This document shows, in pieces, positions 49,701 to 61,260 of a stretch of 64,000 nt of DNA. The stretch spans positions 20,045,837 through 20,109,836 of the forward strand of contig NC_026660.2 of assembly GCF_000004075.3 (NCBI RefSeq), read 5' to 3'. Source of the DNA: Cucumis sativus (lineage: Eukaryota; Streptophyta; Magnoliopsida; Cucurbitales; Cucurbitaceae). Both the position numbers and the translations under genes were made by a program. Within the stretch, counting starts at the first letter, position 1, and each line of letters starts with the position of its first letter. The notes under the pieces are model-generated. The model saw only the letters and a program-made list of their open reading frames with translations, did no database searches and was not told where the DNA came from.

Positions 49701-51250
49701 TAAACTTAAAAATAAAATATATATATACTTACAAAATTTGATCATAAGTAGTTCTAAATAATATAATGACCAACTTAATATGTGATAATAAGGCATGTCT
49801 TATTTAACACTTTTCTTACAAAGTGATAATTAAGATCAAACATGAACCATTAGGAGGAAAGTTAAAAAGTATTTTTAACAATTTCAAAATTAGATTCATA
49901 TGCAAAGAAGTAATAAAATTAGGTTAAAGCTAAAGTTTTAAAGTGAATTGAATAAAAAGATTTTATTTAATTTTTTATTATTTGAGCTCACAAAATTTAA
50001 TTATTTTAAGTTTTCCTTGTTATAAGTATATATACCGTTTAAATTATAAATTTTTACGTACAGATTAGAGGGAATATTTGAAGTAGGTGAATATATTAAA
50101 ATAAGTTATGTTTTAATTTATATAGTACAAATTTAATGTTAATGTTAATTGAATGATACTGCTATATATAGTTGAATAAAATCAACAAAAATTGGTGTAA
50201 AATGAGGAATAATGTAATACTATATATATTCCACCACTGGGCAAATTGATCGGGATATAATTTGTTTTTTCCTTTTTCTTTTTTACAAGTTTGTTAAATT
50301 CAAAGCATATTTCAAGTTTCAACTTCAATCTTTTTTGTCCTTTTGGTAGATTTCCACTTATTTATCCAATTTTCATTTATGATTTCTATATTCACAATCA
50401 CCAAGTGGCTAATGGTTCCCATTTTTCTTTAATTAATTTGATGTTGGCTGAGTATATATCTCTATTATCTATGAAGATCAAGTAAAAGGTTAACATCCTC
50501 CTAGTATTTGATTGTGCTTTAGACAAAAAAGGAAAAAGAAAAAAGAAGCCACCAACAAAAATGGGCGGCTTTATTAAGTGGTTAGGGGCACGTGTCTCTC
50601 CTCACATTATCCGTTTTTGTATTTTAATATTGATTTTGAAGTGTTAGATTGTCATATATATTAAATTTAGCTTTATTATGCCTAAATTCTGCTTTTGCTG
50701 TAGTGATTGTGCCCTTGCACAACCATGTGGTTATGAGTTCAAGTCTAGTCATCTGTAACTATTATTACTATTTCCTAACTCTCATTTCTTATCTAACAAA
50801 TGTAGTGAATGTTATTGGAGCATCAGTGAAACGTTAAGATATTTTTTTAACATTTCTTAGTGTGTTTTATTATATAGTATTTGATGTCTCTCTAAATAAA
50901 ATTTTTGAATCCGCCACTGGAAACGAGTAATAAATGGACACAAAGAATAATTACGAGAGAATGTCAAACATTAAAGCTATAGTGGAATGGGCAGAATATT
51001 TCACATTTTGAGAGATCTGATAAATAATGTGTAATAAAAACAACATTTCCAACACGATACTAAATGTATCGTCAATATGGATCCCAATTTTAGCTAAAGA
51101 AACCTAAAAAAGATCACTGACTTCAATAAGTGAACACCCCTTAGCATTCCCATCATACCCACTTCATTAATATAATAAGAGTTAAGTACATATCAGAAGC
51201 GAGGGAAAGCACACACAAAAAAAAAGCTAAAGATAAGCCCCTATACAAAC
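46800..51250. other. Long AT-rich intergenic stretch
   Basis: Apart from the SINE at 47.8 kb I find no gene. A plus-strand scrap at 46930-47080 has no clear homology. A possible decayed SINE lies near 50695-50755 with a weak box B (GAGTTCAAGTCTAG). Open frames in this stretch are short and lack motifs. Confidence 0.55.
47817..47943 (-). mobile_element. Complete tRNA-derived SINE with target-site duplication
   Basis: Inserted in the minus orientation. An identical 8-bp direct repeat GACCACTT flanks it (47817-47824 and 47936-47943). The body (47935 down to 47825) has a box A (TAGCTCAACTG, 47918-47908) and a box B (GGATTCAAATCC, 47875-47864) of an RNA polymerase III promoter. It ends in an A tail (the T run 47823-47832 on the plus strand). 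It is only about 111 bp, short for a SINE. The combination of boxes, tail and duplication is strong evidence of retroposition. Confidence 0.85.
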
Positions 51251-51299
51251 AGCGAATATCAAAGATTAAACAAACGTAGGAAGATTTAAGACAATAATG

Positions 51300-51800
51300 C
51301 TTGGGCCATAGTTGACAAAAAAGGAGGATCTACTGGTCCAGTATCCCGTGAGAGCACGTATGTCTTTCGAGAGCTCGATGATTAATTTTTCATGGTCTTT
51401 GAAAAATCTACTATTTCCTTCCAGCCATGTAGACCATTAGGACAAATGAAATTGTATTGGATGATGGTGCATTTTCCATTCTTTGTTTGATGGAACATAT
51501 AGTAGAGTACAGAGCTATCATAATCTTCTGACGATTATTCTACCAGTTCATGAAATAAAGATTCTCACCTTTTTTCCAAAGATTATAGGTTGTATAACTG
51601 GAGACGAACAATGAGATTAATATTCTGAGAGTGAGCTTACAAAAAGTGCACCAATTTGGGTTAAGATGTGTATTTGGGAGTTTTCTTTGTAACATGTCCG
51701 CTGTCTTAATGCATCTATGAATGTGTGACCAAATAAAGAATCTGCAGTTTTTTGGGATGCTTGATTGGAGGATCACATATTAATGAATCCATCAATGGAA
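51300..51800 (-). pseudogene. LINE-type zinc-binding reverse-transcriptase fragment
   Basis: The minus strand carries SIPKNCRFFIWSHIHRCIKT, then ADMLQRKLPNTHLNPNWCTFC (split into two quoted parts here), the zf-RVT domain. After a break it continues with NSRFFKDHEK and DIRALTGYWTSRSSF. Stops and frame changes show it is dead. Sequence to about 52400 on the same strand contains further weak pieces and probably belongs to the same element. Confidence 0.7.
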
Positions 51801-52236
51801 GAGTTGTTACCAGCCCCACTCTAGATCAATTGCACATAAGCCCACCTAAATTGCTTCAACTTACAAAAGTTGACACTCCAACTCCTCTGGATAAATTTAC
51901 AACCACCAAATTAAAGCTCATCTTGCCACCCCATCACAATTTCCCTAACCAAGCCATATCAATATTTAACTTCCATTGCCCTTAGATAGGAGAGGGCACA
52001 TGTGGAGCTACATATGGCATCTGCTTGAAACAACCACAAGGGTCAAGCCACGCCATCTAGCAGGGAAGATATCTTGATCATGGGAGAAACAATGTGTCGA
52101 GAACACTCGTACCTAAAGCAGACCTCTTGTTTCAAAAACTTCACAAGCTCCAAAAATAATCCATGCACAATCCATATCCTCTCCACAGCATGCACCTCTT
52201 AAGCAATTCCAACACAATGAATAATAATAGGCGTCC

Positions 52237-52294
52237 CATATACTCTTGTCAACACCAAACCAACTCATATACTCTTGTCAACACCAAACCAACT
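52237..52294. repeat. 29-bp tandem duplication
   Basis: The 29-base unit starting CATATACTCTTGTCAACACC occurs twice head to tail (52237-52265, 52266-52294) with no differences. It lies in the LINE-derived stretch. Confidence 0.9.
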
Positions 52295-52299
52295 AATTA

Positions 52300-54774
52300 A
52301 TCAGATTTATATCTTTTAATCTTTCTGCAACCCAATGGGGGATAGCAAAGGATGTCAATTGCATCTTGGAGAAGAAACAACTTCCTAGTCAAATTTAAAT
52401 TTCATATACGCTATCAAATAGGATCACATGTGATTGAAATATTAACACTACTACCCACAACATAACTATTCTTTTTTATCTCTCCCACACATAATACTTT
52501 TACATGCATATGTTGGAATGATTGTGACCCAACTTTCCCAGCATAAGGAAAACTAAGTTTTATAATTTCTAGGTCTTCTCTATATGTGTATAATCTTTTA
52601 TTTTATTTTTTAAAAACAAGTTTATTTTGGGTTTTTACTTAAATACTATTTCTAGGTTCTTTATTAATGTTAAGAAATAAAATAGAATAATAATGATGTA
52701 TGAAATAATTCATGCTTTCACTTGTAACAACAAGATATAATATTCAATTTAGTGTCGCATATCATTAATTAAAATTGTCGTCGCGTCTAGAGTATCTGAC
52801 ACTAGATTTTATTTCTTTAATATATAATGACAATTTAGTGCCTCTAAAAGGATAGATAATAAATTACCGACAAATATTAAGAAATGTTCTGTTTAATGAT
52901 TAACCATAACTATCCAAAAACTATTTGAGTAAATATTATATATGAGTTTTTGAAAGGAGATCGTTAATAATCGAGTTTTTAAAAAGTGTCAAAAGTTATT
53001 ACATGTATCATAATTATATTTTATTTGTCATTATTGGATGTGTCATTGTTATAGAATCCTATACATTTCATTTTGATTCATCTATCTTATAAAGAGTTCA
53101 AGAGTCTCCTTGGTTTTTATAGTGTAACATGCTCTTTTATGATATATGATGCCTCTTTTGAGTTCACTAGTATTAATTATTGAATCTCAATTTCTTTTTA
53201 TTGAATTGAATATTCATTTGAGTTTTATAGGCTCTAATACCGTATTTAATAATATGGGGTTTCATTTCAAAATCAATTGGCAATGAGAGAAGCACACATC
53301 TATCTTATAAAGAGTTTGAGTCTCCTTGATTTTTATTCAATACGAAATTAATTTTCAATAATTAGACATGTAATAATTATAATGAAAAGATCAAGATTCT
53401 CTCTACACTTGTCCAAGGTTTATTGAAACTCACAATCCAATAATATTTAATGATCTAATCTCTTATATATAAATTGTTTGTGCGAGACACATCACACTCA
53501 CATATCTTCACATAAATGATTTGAATCAAATTATTTGTAACAATAGCAAAATAAGTCATATTCATGTTGAGTAAGAAATGTTAAGAGATACAAAAAGTCT
53601 TGCTCATATATGTACAGTAATAAAGCATTTAGATTGTTTTCTTAAACATGATCATCAAGTTAATATTGCATACTTGTTTGACATGTACATATTAATAACT
53701 AAATAAAAATTAAATAATTTCATTAATTACAAGATTTTAGGGTTAGAAATTATTGGAACGTATGTTTAATAGATAAAAACTTTGACAAAGTCGTTTACAA
53801 AAAAAGATATATTTGATTGATGATTACTTTGAAACTGATGTTGGGACTTGGAGGTGTAATTTTAGATAGTATTATAGTGTGTGGTTTCCATAGAGATGAA
53901 GAGGAATTAGATGCCACAGATTTTGTATTAAAAAAGTTAGAATTTAATTAGGTGGACCTTAATTGAATAAGAATTAATTGATAGGGTAAATATGAAAATT
54001 AGGGTTGAATTGATTAGGTACGGATGTGGTTATAGTACAAAACTGGTAATTTGAGCTGATTAGTAATCATAATTGAGAAATGAATTAGATCCGTTAGGAA
54101 TGGATGGAGTAAATTATGTGAGGAGTGGAGGGAGGTAAAAGTGGGCATAGATAGATAGATAGATGTGATGGGAGAAAGGGAGGGATCGGAATGGTGCGAA
54201 CTGGGAGGTGCATCAAAAAGTCTTGTCGTGGTGATAGGAGGGAGGTTGGATTTGAAAGTTGGAGGGGGAGGGGGAGGAAAAGGAATGAGGGGGTAGCCAA
54301 AGGAACACCATCCAGCATGTAGAGAAGAGAATTTTAAAGAGGATTGTAATTGATGATGCATGATGATGGTACCCCTTCTGTTTTTGTGTTTTTTCTTTAC
54401 CCCGCCGTACCCCCTTATTTTCTGCATCCATTGATATTGCCTCCCCTCACGTATTCCGACCCCACTCCCTCCCCTACACTTACACTTACGCTACGCTACC
54501 TCTTCGTGCAAATGCCCACCCCACATACCCTTTCTTTTTTTATTATATACATATATACATATATAATGAAATTGACTCATTCATTCTCACATATTTTGTA
54601 CCCTTCAACCTTTGTGTTTATGTTAATTTCATGTTGCTTCATTCACTAATATGTTTGTATCGATTTCTATAAAGAACTTAAGTCATCAACTATTTATATC
54701 TCTCTAGTTCATTTGAAGTGTAAAATTCTAAGTCGAATCATAATTTCAGAAATAATATTTAAGGATATGGCAAT
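52300..54774. other. Intergenic, short direct repeats only
   Basis: AT-rich with no gene. The phrase CATCTATCTTATAAAGAGTT recurs at 53079 and 53297 with similar following bases (GTCTCCTTG), a partial 40-bp direct repeat 218 bases apart. A GATA-type short run is at about 54148-54165. Confidence 0.55.
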
Positions 54775-54945
54775 ATTTAAAAAAATTACAAATATAGCAA
54801 AATTATCGCTAATAAACTTGTATCGCTGATAGATTTGTATGATTTATCAATGATAGACCATGTTGTAAATATTGGTCTATCGGTGATAGACTTCTATCAT
54901 CGATATAATTCGATAAATTTTGCTATATTTGTAATTTTTCTAAAT
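54775..54945. mobile_element. MITE with about 29-bp terminal inverted repeats
   Basis: The left end (AAAATTACAAATATAGCAAA, 54782 onward) is repeated inverted at the right end (TTTGCTATATTTGTAATTTT, 54919-54938), with only one mismatch over the roughly 29 outer bases. Internal GATAGA/TCTATC pieces are also inverted. About 170 bp, no coding capacity. I associate this repeat type with cucurbit genomes, but cannot confirm it here. Target-site duplications are unclear. Confidence 0.75.
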
Positions 54946-55886
54946 GATCTTATATACTTAATTATTTTATATTTAATGACTAAATTTATAACTATCCCTT
55001 TTTTTATTTATAGAGTTTTTTTTTTTTTGGTGAGTTTTGTAGGGTTTGGACTTACTTGGTCCATGGGTATGCCTTTTGGGCCCAATAATTGGATTGGATC
55101 TTGAGTTCGGGTGGTTGGCCTTAATTTGGGTCAAATGAACTTCACATTAAATATTAATATGAAATAAATTATTTTATTTAATTAAATAGTCAAGATCAAA
55201 ATACTTGCCCTCGTTAGAATTAGTCAATTTATGTGTTTAATTTAAAGTTGAAATATATCTTAACCTTTAATATTGGTCTCAAATATGATGATTTGTAATT
55301 TTATTATTAATTTGAGAAATGACGTTTTAATTTTTTATTGATTCAAAAAATTTCATTTGGATACATGGTAAATGAAACCTAGATGGTCTAATTATTTTCT
55401 GTCTTAAAAATCGTACGGTGTAATTTTTATTGAACATGTGAAAAAATAGTATTTGTCAACTTCAAGTACGCTACAATAACTACCATGCGTGCTAAAAAAT
55501 TGAACAACCAAAGTAAGTTTGTGTGTAATTGAATTGTTTAACAAACATAGGTTTTCTTAAAAAGAAACGCAATCAAAATTTAATTTACAAATTCAAATAT
55601 ATATAATTTTTCAAGTCAATTCAATTCATCACAACATATGAACACACGAAGGAACGCATATATATATTAACCTCACGTACATTTTAGTTTAATTACAAAT
55701 AATTGTTGGACTCAAAATTTGGATGAGTATAAAAATTTCTATTTCATCCACGACTATTTTCTTAAAATAACTTTTTTCTTCTCCCACTTTTTAACTAATT
55801 ATATTAATTAAAGGAAGATGTAAGTGACGTTGTTCGTTTGTAGTAAAAATATATTTATATTAATACCACTTGTGTAGTCAACAAAT
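54946..55886. other. Intergenic, no gene seen
   Basis: AT-rich DNA between the MITE and the tRNA gene. Short frames only, none with motifs. Confidence 0.6.
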
Positions 55887-55926
55887 GTTGAGATGGCCGA
55901 GTTGGTCTAAGGCGCCAGATTAAGGT

Positions 55927-55959
<33 letters not shown>

Positions 55960-55967
55960 TCTCAACA
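55887..55967 (+). tRNA. tRNA-Leu (anticodon AAG)
   Basis: An 81-base cloverleaf. The acceptor stem GTTGAGA pairs with TCTCAAC. The anticodon stem CCAGA pairs with TCTGG around a seven-base loop with AAG at 55922-55924. A long variable arm (as expected for Leu) follows. Box A (TGGCCGAGTTGG) and box B (GGTTCAAATCC) are both present. The discriminator base is A and no CCA is encoded, as in nuclear genes. It has no intron and appears intact. Confidence 0.97.
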
Positions 55968-57283
55968 TTCATTTTATTTAATTTTAGCTCTTCCCCCTCC
56001 TAAATGGAACAACCAAGCAAACTTATTATCTATGTATATTATTTTTAATTAATGGAAGTCAAATATCCCAATAAAAATTGTTCACTCACTCCAACAATTC
56101 ATATTTTCATTGAAGTTAAACACTGGGTTGATCTTGTCAAGGTCAGCTTCCCTTGAAGTTCGTTTTTGTTCTTGTATGGAACATATATTTGGAGTTGCTA
56201 ATAACAACATATTTATAAATATTAGAATCATTATTATATTATTGGAATTCAAAAGCTTTTCTTTAGCATTCGAAATGGTACTTCCAAATTTAGCTTTAAG
56301 CTTTTAGAGTTTGTCTTTGTGACAATACTACAATATATTTATCGGTGACAATGTACTCTTACTCTTTGATGATGGAGATTTGAAGTTTGTTAAATCATGA
56401 TTACTATTTGATTTCTTTATTTGGTGAATGGTATATAATTTTACAGCCGTTCTAACTTCCATTAAAAGAACTTTGAATTTTGAAGCAAAATATATATAAT
56501 CCATGATTACTGTTGATTGTGTATTCAAACAAAAATATAAAGATAATTAAACTTAGGAAAAACTCACAAAGAAATGATTGGGAGGAGGTATGGAACTGTG
56601 AAAGAATCTTGAAATTTATGATCTAATATACATATATGTGTAGAAATTTTTTAGCTCAATTTTACCTTTTTCATGCTTAGTTTTGCTTTAGTTTTAGTGA
56701 CAATTTTGTTATTTATATAGATTTAATATTTGTATCATTTTCATTATAACTTTTAATGAGTGAAAATGATTTTTTTAACCTTTCTTGTAACTTTACTTTT
56801 GTTTTAAAAAACAATTACTCAAATTAATTATGTCATTTAAATTTATCCAAATTCATTCATATTCTCCTCTCTCCCTTAATTTTCTATCTCTCAACTATTC
56901 ACATTCTCTATCTCTTTCAACCTTTCAAATTCCTCCTTTCCAAATCTTATTATAAATATCTTTTTTTTTTCATTCATATTCACAAGTCACAACAAAATGC
57001 TAGGATGAGAAGAAATCAAATCATGTTTTTCTATTCTTTTCTTTTTATCTATAGTTTTGTATATAGAAGTATGCTTGAACTACCAACTTTATGGGTGACA
57101 TGTACATGTGTAAATCATATAATATTGAGAATCTTTTCTAAATGTAACCATAAGAATCTTGCTCATGTTTTTTTCTTTATTTATTTTTTTAAAACTATTT
57201 TATTAATGAAATGGTTGGGTGACTTATACTCTGATTTTGTTAAAATAATGTAAATATTGTTGAAATTTATAGTATGAAAATTG
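55968..57283. other. Intergenic, no gene seen
   Basis: AT-rich sequence between the tRNA and the tRNA-Trp-like fragment. No frame shows protein motifs. Confidence 0.6.
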
Positions 57284-57310
57284 GAGGCACTACCATTGCG
57301 CCACAGATCC
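57284..57310 (-). pseudogene. 5' fragment of tRNA-Trp
   Basis: On the minus strand 57310 downward, GGATCTGTGGCGCAATGGTA matches the acceptor strand and D-arm of plant tRNA-Trp almost exactly. After about 27 bases the match stops. No anticodon arm or T-arm follows, so it is a truncated relic or the head of a tRNA-derived repeat. Box A is intact; box B is absent. Confidence 0.6.
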
Positions 57311-57769
57311 ATTTGATTAATCAAATGTTTATACGCCATTGAAATAGACACAATGATACATATAAATATTGGTAATATATATTTTACCAAAGAATACAAG
57401 AGAGGAGGGATCAGCCACACTCATATATAGTATTAATCAATAAGAAATTTAATACACAATAATTTATTTGTACTCATTCCCTTTGATACTCCATCGCCAA
57501 CAAAGCTGAATATAACCAAAGAAGCGAAGAAGCGTGTAGAAAACAAAGGAATGCACAATAGAAAAAAGGGCTTTACAAAGACAAAAAGCTTTTTTTTTCT
57601 TCTTTTTTTCTTTTTTCTTTTTTTTTGTCTCTTCTTCCCTGTACAGATTTGAGCGACGATAATGGAGAAGGCTAAAACCCTTCTCAAAATTCCGAAATTA
57701 TTTATTTCTAAATGAAAATATAACAACATTTAAAAGAATAAAAGAAAAGAAAAAATAAAAGAAATTTTG

Positions 57770-59144
57770 CTAGCATGGTTTGCCTGGGGTGCATTCAATT
57801 GTGCCAGAAAGGCGTACAAGTCTTCTGACGTAGGTTCCTGGCTTGAAGGAAATCATATCATATCTTGATAAACCTTTCTTCTTCCCTTTTGTTTGGTCAC
57901 CTGATGCAATAAACACTGCTCCATTCATCAACTCATCTCCTTCTGATCTCCATGACCAATGCTTCCATTCATCTTCCATTGCATATTCTCTCTTTGTTAT
58001 CTATCATTATACACATATCTCAAATCCGTCATATTGCTAATACTTTCATTTTACTAGTGTTTTTTGGCTTTCGGTCGTAATTATATTACCTGTTTGGCAT
58101 TGGGGTTTGGAGGAGCGATGAAACGATTGCCTTGGCTAACAATGGTAGGATGTTGGCTACCGCCGATCGCGTACATAAGCCAATGAGTGTAGTCATTGTT
58201 AACAACATGGAAGAAACCCCATCTACACCTTGGCATCCTTTGCACCAATCCTCTCCCAAAGTGGTTGAATGCTAGGGTTACTTGCATAATTTCGTCTTCT
58301 GCGTAGCTATCGCTCGCTCCAAATAACATCACCTGTATGCATGCATACACATGTGTGTAGATATACGTGTCTATATATATATGTATATTTATCATCATAA
58401 AAATTAAAAGAAAATTGTTTGTTGTTGTTAATTACCTCGTTGTGGTGAGTGAAATGACAATTGGAGATAGTGATTGCTGTGGAACCCATGATGGCGTCAA
58501 TAAGACCATCTTGACAATTGGACATGGAAACGTGGTCGATCCAAACATGAGAAGAACCAAAGATGGAGATGCCATCGCCATCGCTCTGTGTTCTGAACCC
58601 ATAATGATCCACTGAATCTCTAATCATTCCACCCGATTTAGATACGATGTCATGGATGTGAAGGTTATGAATGATTACATTGTTGACGAATTGAATGGTG
58701 AGACCAGCGCCAAAGGCAATGTGGACGTTAGCCCCCCGAGCGTCAATGGTCTTGTGGCTTGAGATCATTAGCTCTTGACTCAGCCTAATGACCATGCTTC
58801 TCCCGAAGATGATCCAAAGTGGGCCTTTTTGGATCACACCATGTCGTAGGGTTCCAGGTTTAGGATTAACCAAGTCATCGTCAGACGCGTCTGTCACCAC
58901 GTAGATTGGTCCTCTCTTTCCGCCAATGGTTTGGTGGCCGAACCCCAATGGACATTCCGCTAGCTTCCGTCGGTTTTTAGCCCAATTTCGATCGCATCTC
59001 CAACATCTATCAATGGGGTTCGTTGCCAAGCATGGTCCTCTATACTTCTTCCTTAGGCTCCTTCTCGTACTATTGTGACCCAACATCGTTCTGCCAAAAC
59101 AAACCAACCATATATCAGAGCCAAACATAATAGACATATTTCAT

Positions 59145-59175
<31 letters not shown>

Positions 59176-59359
59176 CTCACCGACTAACAGCAGCGTTCAA
59201 GGTATCGGTAACAATTTCAGGGTTAGCATTGAAGGCACCTTGTGCAACTTTCTTAGCTTCAGTGGCACGCGTTTGCCAGTATTCATCTTCATCTACATTG
59301 GCATTTGCTACCACAAAAAACAGCAACGAACACACAAACAAGGAACTAAAGACAGCCAT
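57770..59359 (-). CDS. Pectate lyase (polysaccharide lyase family 1)
   Basis: Four exons on the minus strand (59181-59359, 58436-59090, 58090-58332, 57770-58000) give 435 residues in frame. A signal peptide covers about residues 1-20 (cleavage near ANA-NV). The parallel beta-helix core has [13 protein letters not shown] at 243-246, DGLID with Asp254 and Asp258 as likely calcium ligands, and RMPRCR at 310-315, where Arg310 matches the catalytic Arg of bacterial Pel[13 protein letters not shown] follows. Pectate lyases cleave de-methylated homogalacturonan in the wall by beta-elimination, needing calcium (family knowledge). The start is the only ATG giving a signal peptide. The protein carries HNEVML where another plant group has HDKVML. 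Downstream DNA (57480-57769) is likely its 3' untranslated region. Confidence 0.95.
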
Positions 59360-60719
59360 TGTGTTTTTTTTTTTGGAGGGGGATTTTAATCTATTTAATT
59401 TTCTTTTTTTTTTTTTTACTTTTTAATTTTTATTTGACAAGAAATCCAACTGGTGAGTTCTTAAACCACCAGAAATTTAGAAGAAAAAAAAAATAGGAAC
59501 TAAAATTCTGTAGGCGAAACACAAATGGTTCCGCCCTGAGGGTGGTGAAGGCAGATTTTTTGAGTTTAAATTATAATGGTGAGTTTCAAAGTCAATCGAT
59601 TTTTAAGGTCCAAAAATAGGATAATGCCCACAAAAAATGGAGACTGAATTTCAACCATTTACCATTTAACCTAAAACCGTTAAAATTAATCGTAATAAAC
59701 TCCACTTTTTGTTTACTGCCTTTAATCTTAGCCAACAAAATTACTCTTTCTTACACTCATCAATTTGGTGGCTCAAATTTTACTTACCCTTTTGAGTTGT
59801 TTTATGAAATGACCTTTCAATTTTTTGTTTAGATAATCATTTGTTAATTTAGCTGCAATTTATAATCCTCTAAGCTTAATAAATATGTAAAACTGTCTTT
59901 CCTGTTATAGTATAGTTTATTTGTTAAAAAAACAGTTTCTTTGAGCCTCTTCCTGTTATAAAAGGAAACCTTCTTAGTTTGATCCATGCACATAAGAAAT
60001 CCATTTGTATCAATCTTTTTGTTGCCCTTTGTCCTTTATCTCGCTTAGATAATGTACCATTCCTCGAGTAGTCAAATCGCGTAGTGATTATTTTCTCAAG
60101 TTGACAAAACGCCTAATGGTCATAACGCAAAACTTCAAAACGTCTTTTAAGACATTTCGCGGCTTTGCTCCTTTGTGCAATTAAAAATATAGCCTCGTCG
60201 TTCTCCAAATAAAACAACATTCTTTCTTCAATTCATTTTCACAAAAACCAATTAGAATCTCAACCGTGGGCTAAACACTCACAAATATTAGGTAACATAT
60301 TACTAATAAATGGATTGTAATATTGATTTAAAAGATCAGTAAGACATTGGGTCTAAAAATTCCGTGAAAACAATACATTAGTATATGTGACGATCATGTT
60401 TTTAAATTTGGTAGTCAACAAAATACATTAAATTTAGAATATTATCTTATACTCATTGATATAGTAAAGTTAATTTATTATATTATATGATTTGTTTTAC
60501 CAAATTTAATTATCCTCTCGCTATGTGCTGCCCTGTCCATGCACTTGTAAAATTAGTTGTGGACTTAAATTTAAATTTTCAATCATTTGTTTCATTTAGG
60601 AAACTCTTTACTAAAATAGTTTTAACTTCTAATTTAACTAGAGTCTTAGCTAGGAGTCATAGGAAAGTTTATAAATACTTTAATATTTCAAGATGACAAA
60701 AACTGAACTAAAATAATAT
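59360..60719. other. Upstream region of the pectate lyase, no gene seen
   Basis: AT-rich. Long T and A runs lie at 59141-59175 (intron 1 of the lyase) and near 59405. No minus-strand TATA box is convincing. A plus-strand TTATAAAAGG at about 59956 has no gene after it. Confidence 0.5.
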
Positions 60720-61037
60720 CTTGCTCCCAAGCACAGTGGACGTAAGCACTTACTGAAGCACTCTAAAATTTTGTGTGTTCATCTTCTCCTTTCTCCTCTC
60801 TTCATCTTTTCTTCATCTCACCATTTCCTAAAAGAAACTAAAAGAACGGAACCGAGAAAAATACAGTAAAGAAAGAAATAAGAAGAAAGCTTGGAGAACT
60901 CTTCTTAATCTTCTATAATCCAAATTTACACACAAAAGTGAAAAGAAATGGAAAGTAAAAGATGGTGGAGAGAGAATCTACCATTACATGCAAATAAGTG
61001 ATTTCTTTGTGTCCACACACGTGTCTTCCACTACAAA
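60720..61037 (+). mobile_element. Copia-like LTR end and primer-binding site remnant
   Basis: The stretch AGTGGACGTAAGCAC followed by TTTTGTGTGTTC resembles the transcribed part of many plant copia LTRs. At 61038 TTGGTATCAAAGTG resembles the initiator-Met tRNA primer-binding site (TTGGTATCAGAGC), preceded by a CA-type LTR end. Nothing coding follows; the element seems cut off within about 60 bases. Orientation plus. No matching second LTR is visible in the window. Confidence 0.45.
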
Positions 61038-61099
61038 TTGGTATCAAAGTGTGCAGAAAAGATTCAAGAAAGCTTCAAGAACCACATTTTTGATTTCAA

Positions 61100-61260
61100 C
61101 ACTACATCAAAAACTACCTATTATGGTTGTTGTATACATCCCAAATTGAAGGAGGAAAGAAAAAATTGTCACAAAATATCAAAATTCGCGTTTTTGACGG
61201 GAAAATACAGAATTTTTCGAATTCAAAGAATTTATGATAGTTTTTAACTATCATAAATCT
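61100..61260 (+). mobile_element. Second CACTA-like terminus
   Basis: The sequence starts CACTACATCAAAAACTACC. Within 160 bases there is a perfect 12-bp inverted repeat (TTTATGATAGTT, three bases, AACTATCATAAA, 61231-61257). This layout parallels the CACTA end at 34.8 kb, where a similar motif sits inside the terminus. The other end would lie beyond 61260 or outside the window. The terminus match is only partial, so confidence is moderate. Confidence 0.45.

Noticed and set aside
50640-50900. A second tRNA-derived SINE
   Set aside because: Only a weak box B; box A, A tail and flanking duplication are not convincing.
57005-57253. 82-residue plus-strand frame
   Set aside because: Hydrophobic, T-rich low-complexity translation without motif; typical of AT-rich intergenic DNA.
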